Part shown: positions 36,681 through 46,210 of the stretch, piece by piece
Numbering within the stretch: position 1 is the stretch's first letter
How the letters are laid out: every line of letters begins with the position of its first letter
Made by a program: the position numbers and the translations under genes
Notes under the pieces: generated by a model
Seen by the model: the letters and a program-made list of their open reading frames with translations, nothing else
The model's database searches: none
What the model was told of the DNA's origin: nothing
DNA from: Tannerellaceae bacterium
GTDB lineage: Bacteria > Bacteroidota > Bacteroidia > Bacteroidales > Tannerellaceae
Length of the DNA stretch: 64,000 nucleotides
NCBI GenBank assembly: GCA_031257015.1
Contig: JAIRPK010000035.1
Coordinates: forward strand, 1 to 64,000
Reading direction: 5' to 3'

Positions 36681-37076
36681 TTGCGGAATGTGTGTTTCCC
36701 TGTACAGGTAACGTTTTTCAAGATACTCAAAGCCGCAAGTCCAACGGTCTGTGCGGCGGTTGTAAACGGAGAACGCAACGCCCGCGTGAAAGGAAAATCA
36801 GCGCTTGCGGGATATTGGTTCAGCCCGTTTATCGTTCTTTCAGATATACTTTGGGAAGATGCACTTTCGTATGAAGTAATAATTGCCGAAGGATAAACGA
36901 TAACCGACAGCGAAGCGGTAATTTCCATACTTGAAGAAACGACTGTATATGGAGATACCGCAGAAGAAGCCCAAAAGGCGTGTGAAGAATTTTTGGGAAA
37001 GCTAATTGAAATACATAAAGTAAGAAAGCAAGAGATAGAACTTATACGTGCCTATTGCAGAATGAAAGAAATGTAA
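36681..37076 (+). pseudogene. Mobile-element hypothetical protein with an in-frame stop
   Basis: One frame runs from about 36681 to 37076, broken only by TAA at 36894. Before it: NARVKGKSALAGYWFSPF and VLSDILWEDALSYEVIIAEG. After it: SEAVISILEETTVYGDTAEE through LIRAYCRMKEM. Both sides look like protein and are in register, so this is one gene with a nonsense mutation. The family is not recognised. The 36480-36680 stretch upstream holds no readable gene. Confidence 0.5.
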
Positions 37077-37196
37077 ATAACTTATGTTGAACAAAAATAA
37101 AAACAGATGAATGGCATATGCACAACCATGGTGCGAACTATAAAAAGACGAGGGTGTGTAGTGAGAATTTTTTATTAGATGATTGATTATTAATAA

Positions 37197-37674
37197 AAAA
37201 ACATAGAAAGAGTATTAAAACTCGAAACACTGTATGAATCTTATTCCATTGAAGAATTGGAACGAAAAGCATACAATGAAATGCAGGTAGAAGACGAGGA
37301 AGAACTCGAAGCTGCATTGAGTGTTCACAATTGGAAGTTAAACGAAGTTGTTGCACTTAAACACAAAACTGATCGAATGTTTTGAAAAACTGAAAGCCGA
37401 AGCAGCCTTTCATTTAGAAATACTTGAACGCAGATGTAAGGATGCGAATGATGCTTTTTTAGATGATTTTGAAATAGAAGCAAAAGTGAAACTGTATATT
37501 TTTTATGAAATAGATGGATGTAAAGGTACTTTCGAATTTGACAGCCCGATTGCAAAAGTATTGGATGAAGACTGGGATGGCTATGTTAATCTTCAATTTT
37601 CAGTTGGCAACATGGACGACCTGAATCATATCCTGTATCTTAACAGAAAACAAAATTGGAATTGCGACCATTGA
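37197..37674 (+). pseudogene. Mobile-element hypothetical protein, frameshifted
   Basis: The first frame (37197-37385) reads VLKLETLYESYSIEELERKA and EDEEELEAALSVHNWKLNEV. The second (to 37674) reads CFEKLKAEAAFHLEILERRC and AKVKLYIFYEIDGCKGTFEF through DEDWDGYVNLQFSVGNMDDL. The second has no good start of its own, so the two are probably one gene with a frameshift near 37360. The protein is acidic, soluble and of unknown function. Confidence 0.5.
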
Positions 37675-37699
37675 TTTAAAAGCAAATTCTATGAACATT

Positions 37700-37970
37700 T
37701 CATTTCACAAGAGGCATTCATGACTTGTACGACTATACGAATTGGAGTTTTCTGGATATGTTGAAAATCAATCATTTGGATGCAAAAGTAATAGTGGTTT
37801 ATCAGTATTTTGAAGATATATAATATGGAAGCAAAATTACACAAATTGAAAATTTCCTGAAAAGGTTGGACGAGTTGGAAGTATCCACCATCAAACAGTT
37901 GGATGATTTCATTTTAAATCTTTGGGCTGTTTTGTGCATTATGAATAAAGAATCGAATGGAAATCCTTAA
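37700..37970 (+). pseudogene. Further fragmentary coding remains
   Basis: Two short pieces read as protein: YDYTNWSFLDMLKINHLDAK to about 37820, and after a shift FLKRLDELEVSTIKQLDDF to a stop near 37970. They probably belong to the same decayed element as the two genes upstream. The stretch 37971-38290 shows nothing recognisable. Confidence 0.35.
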
Positions 37971-38289
37971 TACCTTTGACTGGACAGTGGGAAATATCGA
38001 AAAGTTACTTCATCTAAATGAAAACTGATTAACTATTTTGAAAAATTAAAAGATGTACTAACGGCTGCTATTAACACTCTAAATATGCATTATGAGTAAG
38101 AAAAACAATTTCATTCTTATCGAATCATTCAAATATGATAACGAATACTTGGTTGAATTGCAACGTTTTAACAAGAAGGGGAAATGTATAGAGTATAAAA
38201 CCCAAACCCAATTGTAAAAAGAATGGGAAGATTGGCTGTAACATGTAAGTCTTGTGCATGATTGTTTGATGTTCCATTCCACTAGTTGG

Positions 38290-39092
38290 AAATAGAATGA
38301 TTAAACCTGTTGTTTCGTCAACAGTAGCCTATGGGAAAGTAGTAATAAGTAATGAGGCCGTGCGGTAACAGAACCAACAACGAAGCCTTCCGATAGGAGG
38401 AGTCTGAGCCGTGAGGGGATGACAACTGCTGTTAGTATCGAATGGCGTGGGAGCCAGGCTGAATGGTATGAATAATGTAAAGTGAGCTGTTGATAAACGT
38501 CGTTACCCTGAATGAGCCGCCAATGATACCAGGATCTAACCCGAAAGTGATGTAGTCGGATAATCTTCTCCATTTTAAGGTTACACAAACATAAAGGCTG
38601 CCGGCGGACAGACGGATTCTAACCCATTCATTTGTCATGTGCAAGAAACATGGTAAACGCGTATTTTCTTCTGTTTAACAGCAGGCAAGCAGACCGTAAT
38701 GGAAGCCGAACGGGATGCGGGTAGAGAGGAATGTGGAAAAAGTGAATGCCACCCTGTAACGTGGTGGATAGAGGTTGGGACATTACCTCACATGAAAGTG
38801 GGCTGATTTCTGCATGGTGGCTTTTACAAGAAACTTTCAGAACTTATTTAAAGAAGAAAAGCGAAAAACAAATGAATGACATTAAAACATCGTGTGTATC
38901 TACTGACCAAAATGGAACACTTGGCTCGGCATTGGCTGGGACAAGTGCTAAACTGCGGTTGATAAGCTACAGGCACGTATTGTAAAAGCTCGGAAAGAAG
39001 GCAGACATGGCAAGGTGAAAGCCCTGCAATGGACGCTGGCGCATTCGTATTACGCTAAAGCATTGGCGGTAAAACGTGTTACATCAAACAGT
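38290..39092 (+). ncRNA. Group II intron, 5' part with the start of its reverse-transcriptase gene (truncated)
   Basis: The first 580 bases are rich in short GC helices and lack coding features, as expected for intron domain I to IV RNA. The 5' end is uncertain (a GTGCG sequence occurs at 38360). From about 38872 the start of an intron-encoded protein can be read: after a frame loss near 38950 comes VDKLQARIVKARKEGRHGKV and KALQWTLAHSYYAKALAVKR, the conserved N-terminus of group II intron reverse transcriptases. It stops abruptly at about 39090, so the RT palm, maturase and domains V-VI are missing. Confidence 0.7.
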
Positions 39093-39883
39093 TGTTACCG
39101 TTGCTTCACGTTTACTTGCATAGTCATTAAAACTTTATAACTCATTTTTCGGATGCTGATTCTCTTTTGAGCCCATGCTGTGATACAACCTCGTATTGTA
39201 ATTACAGAGCTATTTATAAGCATTTTTTTATAGAGAGAAGCTTTCGAAAAGCATTACGTTAGTTAATATGAATTTTTGTTGTATTAATATTCTTTCTTTT
39301 TTTCTCTTTCCTGAATTACTTATTTTTCACGCTTTTCTTGCTGCTCTGATAGCTTTTATTGTCCAGATAATTTTTACCGGGAAATCAGTAACATAATGAT
39401 TGTAACATAGCAATATTTTTTAACACAAGGCTTGCTATTTTTTCACATTTGCATGTAGATTTGCACATGTTTATTTGAAAACAATGGAAAAACGAGATTG
39501 TGCAAGGAAGACCGCTCCTTTCCATATTGTTCCTCCCCATTAACACTGTTCTTTCTTATAATAATTATTAAATAGATTAAAATTTCATTCTATGGTTCTC
39601 AAAAGACAACTTGTTGAAAAAGAAAGAGAAGGAAAAACACGGTAACATATTGGAAGTCAGTACCAGTTGGCTTTAAGTGTCTTCGGTTGCCGGATAACAA
39701 AAATGCCGATTTCGGCAGGTTAAGGCAAACGTTCCGTTTCTTATCCGTTACCCGTTAGAAACGGCGCAAAATCCGGCAAAACGATGTCGTCAGTTGGCTT
39801 GTTACAGCATTGTTTGTCTGCTGTTTACATTGTTCAAATAACTCACAAATGAAGTAATTTTAACATCTAAAAAAGTGAGTTTT
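39093..39883. other. Intergenic region before the integrase remnant
   Basis: No gene is seen. It contains AT-rich runs, then a more GC-balanced block (39650-39860) just upstream of the integrase, where a conjugative element would carry its regulatory or attachment sequence. I could not identify an att core without the other end. Confidence 0.4.
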
Positions 39884-40669
39884 ATGAACGAAAATTTAAA
39901 GGTATCGTTTTACCTCAAACGAGAGAAAAGAGAACAGAAAAATGCTGCTGATGACAATCCGGCGTATCCCATTGTCGGCAAAATCATCATCGGGCGTAGC
40001 ATCGCACAGTTCAGTACCAAACTGAAAGTGGAAGAACGCCTGTGGCATGTTAAATCAGGTCGGGCAATTGGCAAAAGCCATACCGCTATTGAACTGAACA
40101 GGGCAATTAACAAAATCAATCTGCTGATTCACAGCCACTATTCGGAAATCCTTAAACGGACAGGAAAAGTATCGGCTTTGGAAGTCAAAAATGCCTTTCA
40201 GGGAATCGCATCCACACAAAAAACATTGCTTGTGCTTTTTGAGGAAATGATGCGGGACTTCCATTCACGCATCGGTATCGACAGGGCTTATTCCACCTAC
40301 ATTCAACATGAAGTATTCCACAGGGAAATGAAACAGTTCCTTCGTGAAAAGTACCATGTCAGGGATATTCCGCTGAACGAACTGGATTTGCCTTTTATTG
40401 AAGCATTTGTTCACTGGTTGCAGGTAAGCCGCCGTATGAATTTGCGGACGGTAAGGGCAAGGGTTACCATGCTGAACAAAACAGCCCTTTTAGCCATGCG
40501 CCGGAATTTGATTACACACCCGCCGTTCGGGGATTTTCATACAGACAAGCCGGAGGTTCAGGACAGGTCGCTGACTGCCGCCGAACTCGACAGGCTTATT
40601 TCTACGCCACTGCAATTTGCCACACAAGGCTTTGTCCGCGACATGTTCGTTTTTTCAACCTTAGGCTAA
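39884..40669 (+). pseudogene. Tyrosine recombinase (conjugative-transposon integrase), N-terminal part only
   Basis: The ATG at 39884 starts NENLKVSFYLKREKREQK, typical of Bacteroidetes conjugative-element integrases. The 261 residues cover the arm-binding domain (about 1-95) and the SAM-like core-binding domain (about 105-210, AYSTYIQHEVFHREMKQFL). The frame stops at 40667 right after DMFVFSTLG, exactly where the catalytic domain would begin (usually F.TGLSY). The Arg-His-Arg-Tyr residues are absent, so the product cannot recombine DNA. Confidence 0.85.
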
Positions 40670-41261
40670 ACAAAGTATAAAACAAACATTTTGCAGTATT
40701 TTTGAAGCGCAAGCTATCGTATTGTTATTCAGTTTGATAGTTTTATAACAAAAATTCCGAAATGAGAAAATAATTAAATTTAGTATTAAACACACATATA
40801 ATCAATGACTTATGTGCATTTCTCTCATCTTTCTATCATTATAGTGTAATTTTTTGGGCTGTTATATCATTCTGATTGGCAAATATTTTGTACCTTTGCG
40901 AAATTTATTTTGCTCGTTGATACCACCTATTCGTAATAGGTGGTAGAAAGTGGTGAACCGGAGCGTAGCAAGGACACTTACGCTCAGCAGGGAGGTTGGT
41001 TATGTCAGCGGCAGGCAAATTTACATCGCCGACGGCACCTCTATCGTGCAGACAGGAGCGGTTGTTGCTGATTTAGGTGAAAAATGTACAGAAAATATCA
41101 ATAATTTAAATTACACAGTTTATGTATCTTAGTAGTAAAACAAACAGAAATGCTGCTGATTACATCAGCGCAATGGAGGCGAAAACCATTTCAAAAAACC
41201 GCGTCAGTTCCCGAAAAACGACAAGAGTAGGGAGAAATTTTTTCAGAAAGGAGGAATTATT
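40670..41261 (+). promoter_or_regulatory. Promoter and leader region of the GTPase/chaperone operon
   Basis: A TACCTTTG -7 box followed by C lies at 40891-40898 (GTACCTTTGCG). Just after the expected start, an 11-bp perfect hairpin (TACCACCTATT, loop CGT, AATAGGTGGTA; 40921-40945) would form at the 5' end of the transcript. An open frame at 40950-41132 starting with GTG is possible but unsupported. The leader to the first good start codon is about 360 nt. Confidence 0.6.
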
Positions 41262-41423
41262 ATGAGACCGCCAATGATTCCGGGATTTTGTCCCTATTAC
41301 ATTCTGACACAGGACAGATGTTACCTGTCGGACACTACTCCCGCTTCAGGTACAAGAGATTACAAATGCAAGTCGAGCAGCAATTTTAAAACCTGCGGGA
41401 ACTTTCAGTCGAAGCACAAGTAA
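41262..41423 (+). CDS. 53-residue four-cysteine protein
   Basis: An ATG at 41262 preceded by AAAGGAGG (9 nt spacing) opens a 53-codon gene. It starts MRPPMIPGFCPYYILTQDRC and carries Cys10, Cys20, Cys36 and Cys45. Two spaced cysteine pairs suggest a small zinc-binding domain or disulphide-bonded peptide. There is no signal peptide. A strong Shine-Dalgarno is unusual in Bacteroidetes and supports translation. It is the first gene of the long operon, 42 bp before the PH-like gene. Confidence 0.65.
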   Translation: MRPPMIPGFCPYYILTQDRCYLSDTTPASGTRDYKCKSSSNFKTCGNFQSKHK

Positions 41424-41465
41424 AAACAGTGTTGAACATGAGTTTAATTGACAAATAAAAAAGAT

Positions 41466-41735
41466 ATGCCAATATTTACCGCAAGCCGCCTCGCGCCCGA
41501 CAACCAGTTGCACCCGTGCAGGATAGAAATTGATGCCGTCAATGTAATTTACAGCAAAGGTTATATATTCGGCTATAAATCAACGGCTATTGTTCGCAGC
41601 AACATTGCAAGCGTATCAATCGGCACAGGGATTTTCTTTGCTGACGTAGTGATTGAAAGCAGCGGCGGCGGACGGATAACGGCAAGCGGGTTTAAAAAGG
41701 CAGATGCCCGAACAATAGCAGGATTATTAACATAA
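41466..41735 (+). CDS. Small PH-like domain protein
   Basis: I use ATG 41466; the TTG at 41448 gives a poor N-terminus. The 89-residue protein is almost all beta (CRIEIDAVNVIYSKGYIF, IASVSIGTGIFFADVVIES) with a C-terminal helix (KADARTIAGLL), which matches the short bacterial PH-like fold. Such domains bind peptides or membranes. It lies 14 bp before the GrpE-like gene. Confidence 0.5.
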   Translation: MPIFTASRLAPDNQLHPCRIEIDAVNVIYSKGYIFGYKSTAIVRSNIASVSIGTGIFFADVVIESSGGGRITASGFKKADARTIAGLLT

Positions 41736-41749
41736 AAATAACATATAGA

Positions 41750-42451
41750 ATGGAAGAAAAAATATCTGAACTTTCTTCATTTAGCGAGAATGAAGAAGTA
41801 GTAAGTCCTTCTGAAAGCGGAGAAAGCGGAGAAGTCGAAGCAGATGAAACCGAAAAACAGGTTGATACTGTCGCTGATAACGAACAGCAATCGGAAGCAT
41901 TACCACCAAACAAGGGGTTAGAAGAAAAAGACAACCAAACTCCTTGTGAACTGTCTGAAATCAAAAACTTGCTTTCAGAATTGTCGTCTCAATTTGAGTC
42001 CAAATTGAAGTACGATAAGCACAAAGACGAAATTATCGACAAATTACACGCAGAAAATCAAGCGTATAAAAATGATTTGCTGAAAAAAATCGTAATGCCG
42101 TTTGTGAATGAAATCATTTTTTTGATTGACGATTATTCCAATCTGTTGAAAAAGTACACGGAAACAGATATTTCGGAAATTGATACGACCAAATTATTAA
42201 AACAGTTTGGCAATATTCCCGATGATTTGGAAGAACTGTTGAATAAAAATGGTATAGAATCTTTCAATGTTGAAGGAGAAGTTATAGATTTCGCTAAACA
42301 GAAAGTTATCAAAACTGTATCCACCAACATACCGGAAAAAGATAAAACCGTATGCGACCAAATAAAGAAAGGTTTTATAATGGATGGTAAAATAATACGG
42401 CAAGAATTTGTTTCTTGCTATAAATTTGAAAATGAAATTATTAACAATTAA
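41750..42451 (+). CDS. GrpE-like nucleotide exchange factor
   Basis: The 233-residue protein has an acidic, low-complexity N-terminus (about 1-65), a long helix (about 75-115, LSSQFESKLKYDKHKDEII) as in the GrpE dimer stalk, and a C-terminal part typical of the GrpE beta domain (NIPEKDKTVCDQIKKGFIM then GKIIRQEFV). GrpE releases ADP from Hsp70. Two Hsp70 genes follow directly, at 12 bp, so this is a dedicated exchange factor rather than the housekeeping grpE, which normally sits with dnaJ. Confidence 0.8.
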   Translation: MEEKISELSSFSENEEVVSPSESGESGEVEADETEKQVDTVADNEQQSEALPPNKGLEEKDNQTPCELSEIKNLLSELSSQFESKLKYDKHKDEIIDKLHAENQAYKNDLLKKIVMPFVNEIIFLIDDYSNLLKKYTETDISEIDTTKLLKQFGNIPDDLEELLNKNGIESFNVEGEVIDFAKQKVIKTVSTNIPEKDKTVCDQIKKGFIMDGKIIRQEFVSCYKFENEIINN

Positions 42452-42463
42452 ATATAAATTATC

Positions 42464-44113
42464 ATGGATAAAATTTTTGGTATTGATTTAGGCACGACTT
42501 ATTCGTGTATTGCTTATGTGGACGAATCCGGAAAACCGGTAGTAGTTCCGAATGAAGATAACGAAAGGACAACGCCTTCGGTGGTTGCTTTTGAGGGCGA
42601 GGCGTCGGTAATTGTGGGTAATTATGCAAAAAACATGCTCACAACCGACCCTGAAAAAGTAGTGTCGTTCATAAAACGGGATATGGGTAATCCTTACTAT
42701 GTAAAAAAATGTAATGGAATCGAATATAAACCGGAAGAGATTTCGGCTCGTATTTTGCAAAAATTAGTAAAGGATGCTTCGGATAAGCTCGGTTTTGAAA
42801 TAAAAGATGTAGTTATTACCTGCCCTGCTTATTTTGGTGAAAATGAAAAATTGGCTACTAAAAAAGCTGGAGAAATTGCGGGTTTGAATGTGAAATCAAT
42901 TATTGAAGAACCTGTTGCTGCTGCATTAGCTTATGGTATTGACCACACGCAAAACCAAACAGTGTTGGTTTACGATTTGGGGGGTGGTACATTCGATGTA
43001 ACAATGATTAAGGTTAAACCACAAGAAATACAAGTTATTGTAAAAGGTGGTGACCATCAACTTGGAGGTAAGGATTGGGATAATTCACTGATGGGCTTCT
43101 TTGCAGAAAAATTCAAAGGAGAAACCGGCGTGGAAGATGATATCTTATCTAATCCTGAAATATTAGGTGACTTGCAAATTAAGGCAGAAAAAGTAAAAAA
43201 AACTCTATCTGTAAGAGATAATGCAAAAGAAAAAATAGTTTATGGGACAGATACGTCAAACATTGATATTATCAGAGAAAAATTCGATGAACTGACCAAA
43301 GATTTGGCGGAAAGAACAATCATGCTGACCAATTTAATGTTAGACGATGCCAAAAAAGAGGGAGTTAGCTCGTTCGATAAGATATTGATGGTAGGCGGTT
43401 CAACCAAGATGCCTCAAATAAAGGAAATTCTAGAAAAGAATTTTCCAAATATATCAATAGAAGCTTTTGACCAAGACGAATCAGTTGCCAAAGGTGCAGC
43501 TATTTACGGACAGCAACTTGCTATAGGTGAAGAACTTATTAGAATTATAAGTGAAAAAACCGGCAAAAATAAAGATGATGTAAAATCCGGCAATTATACC
43601 GAAAAAGAAAAAGTAGAAGCTCAACAACAGTTGGCAGATGAAAATGGTTTAAAAATAGGTACAGTTCAAAAGGCAGAAACCAAAATTATTAATGTAGCGA
43701 GTAAAAGTTTTGGTGTGGAAGTAATAGAAAATAATAGAGTCGTAATATCAAACATCATATTGATACACACTGTTCTTCCTGCAAAGTGTACTAAAAAATA
43801 TGGTACTCTCGAAGACAATATGCAAAACATACGAATTGCTGTATATGAAAATAACATAAAGGAAGATACTGTCGCTACTTCTGATTCGAAAGAAATCGGA
43901 CAGGGAATAATAGAGGGACTTCCGGCAAATCTTCCAGCAAATTCGCCTGTACAGGTTACTTTCGAAATAGATAGAGAGGGTTTAATAAATGTTACTGCTG
44001 TTGAACTAACAGGAAATAATGAACTTAATTTCAGAATTGAAACAAACTCCGTTATTAGCGGCGAAGAATTGGAAGCTGCGAAAGCAAGAAGTAACGCAAT
44101 AAAACTCTCGTAA
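42464..44113 (+). CDS. Hsp70 family chaperone without a lid
   Basis: The 549-residue protein has a complete nucleotide-binding domain (1-370): phosphate motif FGIDLGTTYS at 4-13, VYDLGGGTFDVTM near 168, and the adenosine motif LMVGGSTKMPQIKEI near 308. A beta-sandwich substrate-binding domain follows (about 400-520). DnaK has about 100 residues more. The alpha-helical lid is missing apart from a short final helix. An insertion with a helical look (IRIISEKTGKNKDDVKSGN) replaces the usual interdomain linker. It would bind ATP and clients but hold them weakly. It ends 3 bp before the next gene. Confidence 0.9.
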   Translation: MDKIFGIDLGTTYSCIAYVDESGKPVVVPNEDNERTTPSVVAFEGEASVIVGNYAKNMLTTDPEKVVSFIKRDMGNPYYVKKCNGIEYKPEEISARILQKLVKDASDKLGFEIKDVVITCPAYFGENEKLATKKAGEIAGLNVKSIIEEPVAAALAYGIDHTQNQTVLVYDLGGGTFDVTMIKVKPQEIQVIVKGGDHQLGGKDWDNSLMGFFAEKFKGETGVEDDILSNPEILGDLQIKAEKVKKTLSVRDNAKEKIVYGTDTSNIDIIREKFDELTKDLAERTIMLTNLMLDDAKKEGVSSFDKILMVGGSTKMPQIKEILEKNFPNISIEAFDQDESVAKGAAIYGQQLAIGEELIRIISEKTGKNKDDVKSGNYTEKEKVEAQQQLADENGLKIGTVQKAETKIINVASKSFGVEVIENNRVVISNIILIHTVLPAKCTKKYGTLEDNMQNIRIAVYENNIKEDTVATSDSKEIGQGIIEGLPANLPANSPVQVTFEIDREGLINVTAVELTGNNELNFRIETNSVISGEELEAAKARSNAIKLS

Positions 44114-44116
44114 AGA

Positions 44117-46198
44117 ATGGAAACTGCGATTGGTATAGATTTGGGTACCACCTTTTCGGCAGTGTCGGTTATAGATGAATCAGGCAAACCCGTAATAGTG
44201 AAAAATGCGCTTGGTGAATCGCTAACGCCTTCTGTTATTTTCTTTGAAAGTGCCAACAATACGGTTGTCGGCTCGGAAGCAAAAGAAATGCAGGCGTTTG
44301 GCGAATCCAATGTGGCTTCGTTTTTCAAGCGAAATATGGGCGATGTGAATTTTGAACTCAATTTTCACGGCAAATCCTTTTCCGCCACTGATTTGTCTGC
44401 AATTCTGTTGAAAAAACTGAAAGACGATGCAGAAACAACGCTAAACCGTAAAATAGCTAAGGCGGTGGTTACCGTGCCTGCCTATTTTAACGATTTGCAA
44501 AAGAAAGCGACAATCAAAGCCGCTGAAAAAGCAGAATTGGAAGTTTTGCGCATAATCAACGAGCCAACCGCAGCGGCTATCGCTTTTGGCGTAACTCAGA
44601 GCAAGAATCAAACCATTTTAGTTTACGACCTTGGTGGAGGTACTTTCGATGTTACCATTTTGAAAATTGAAGACAGCACAATTCAAGTTATCGCCACCGG
44701 CGGCGACCACGAATTAGGCGGTAAGGATTGGGATAATCGCTTAATCGGCTATTTTGCAGCCCAATTTAAAAATGAATTTGGCGAAGACCCTTTGGATGAT
44801 GCCGTTTCTTTTAACGATTTGCTTGTTCGCGCCGAAAATGTAAAAAAGCAACTTTCAACTTCTCAAACTTCCAAGTTTTATATCGTTTATGACGGCAATC
44901 GAGGTAATTACGAAATTACAAGGGCAAAATTTGAAGAAATTACGCAAGATCTTTTACAGCGGACAACTTCCAAAGCAGAGGAAATATTGCAGGAGGCAAA
45001 TTTAACTTGGGAACAGTTAGACGGTGTTTTATTGGTCGGCGGCTCAACGCGAATGCCTATGGTTATCAATTGGGTAGAACAAATGTCGGGCAAACCGCCA
45101 ATCAAAGGGATAAATGTTGATGAAGCCGTATGTTTGGGCGCAGCCATACAAGCCAATATTGAACTCTCAGAATCTGCTTCTGTCCCTGTATTCTCGTTAG
45201 GAGGCAGAATTTCAAAAATTGAAGATGTAATGAGTCACAGTTTGGGGCTGATTGCCGAAAACAGCGACCGCAGCCGCTACATTAATTCTATCATTATTCC
45301 CAAAAACAAGAAAATTCCCGCTTCGGAAGTTCGTCCGTATCAGATTCGTACAGGAAGACAAACGCAAGAATTGGAAATTTACTTGACACAGGGAGAAACC
45401 GAAATAATCGGCGAATGTAAAATCATAGGAAAATATGTTTTTTCAGGTATTGAATATGTATCTTCGGGCATTTCCATAATTGATATTGAATATCAATACG
45501 ATGAAAACGGAACGGTACAAATAGCCGCAACACAGCGCGAAACAGGCAAAAAACTTTCAATGGAGGAAGTTCCTTTACCCGCCGATATGTCGTGGATTGA
45601 CCGCGCACCCGAACAAATACAGGAAACAGCTGTGCCGCATATTTCCGTTGTGATAGCAGTAGATTTATCGGGCAGTATGTCGGGACACCCATTAGCAGAG
45701 GCGCAAAAAGCGGCAAAGGGTTTTGTTGAAAAGTTAGATTTGTCCAATGCCTCTGTTGCACTTATGCCTTTTGCAGATAGAGTAGAAGAAAATCCGGAAC
45801 TTACTCAAAACGCGAAAAAACTTACAAACGGTATCAATCAATGGTCGTCAATGATGGACTCCGGCACTGTTGGTTGGGGCAATTCAACACACCCATTTGA
45901 TGAATCGTTGAAACTTTTGAAAAAACGGGACAATCCTCGTTTTGTAATTGTACTTGCCGATGGTGTCTGGTCGTATCAAGACAGAGCAATAGCGAGTGCG
46001 AAAAAATGCGCAGCCGAAGGAATAGAAATAATTGCCATTGGTTTTGGTGGCGCAGACAAAAAGTTTTTGCAGGCAATCGCCACTTCTGACGAAAATGCTT
46101 TATTTACCAATTTGGAAAATTTGGTTAGTTCGTTCAGCAAAATTGCGCAGGTGCTGACAGAAACAGGAGGAAAAGGTTCCATTCGGTTAAATCAATAA
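44117..46198 (+). CDS. Hsp70-vWA fusion protein
   Basis: Residues 1-350 form a full Hsp70 ATPase domain (GIDLGTTFSA at 5-14, VYDLGGGTFDVTI near 170, LLVGGSTRMPMV near 307). Residues 370-490 are a reduced beta substrate-binding domain that begins SHSLGL. From about 508 a von Willebrand factor A domain starts (SVVIAVDLSGSMSGHPL), with the metal-site DxSxS motif intact and a later Asp in VLADGVWSYQD. vWA domains bind protein partners through a metal ion. The fusion couples an ATP-driven switch to a partner-binding domain. It lies 3 bp after the first Hsp70 gene. Confidence 0.9.
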   Translation: METAIGIDLGTTFSAVSVIDESGKPVIVKNALGESLTPSVIFFESANNTVVGSEAKEMQAFGESNVASFFKRNMGDVNFELNFHGKSFSATDLSAILLKKLKDDAETTLNRKIAKAVVTVPAYFNDLQKKATIKAAEKAELEVLRIINEPTAAAIAFGVTQSKNQTILVYDLGGGTFDVTILKIEDSTIQVIATGGDHELGGKDWDNRLIGYFAAQFKNEFGEDPLDDAVSFNDLLVRAENVKKQLSTSQTSKFYIVYDGNRGNYEITRAKFEEITQDLLQRTTSKAEEILQEANLTWEQLDGVLLVGGSTRMPMVINWVEQMSGKPPIKGINVDEAVCLGAAIQANIELSESASVPVFSLGGRISKIEDVMSHSLGLIAENSDRSRYINSIIIPKNKKIPASEVRPYQIRTGRQTQELEIYLTQGETEIIGECKIIGKYVFSGIEYVSSGISIIDIEYQYDENGTVQIAATQRETGKKLSMEEVPLPADMSWIDRAPEQIQETAVPHISVVIAVDLSGSMSGHPLAEAQKAAKGFVEKLDLSNASVALMPFADRVEENPELTQNAKKLTNGINQWSSMMDSGTVGWGNSTHPFDESLKLLKKRDNPRFVIVLADGVWSYQDRAIASAKKCAAEGIEIIAIGFGGADKKFLQAIATSDENALFTNLENLVSSFSKIAQVLTETGGKGSIRLNQ

Positions 46199-46210
46199 AA
46201 CAAGATAACA

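Noticed and set aside
40950..41132. 60-codon GTG-initiated frame in the operon leader
   Set aside because: No ribosome site, no recognisable features, and it starts next to a stable hairpin. It may be real but I cannot support it.
41750..44113. Interpretation as the housekeeping grpE-dnaK pair
   Set aside because: The Hsp70 lacks the lid, the order and neighbours are unlike housekeeping loci, and a second Hsp70-vWA gene plus GTPases follow directly.
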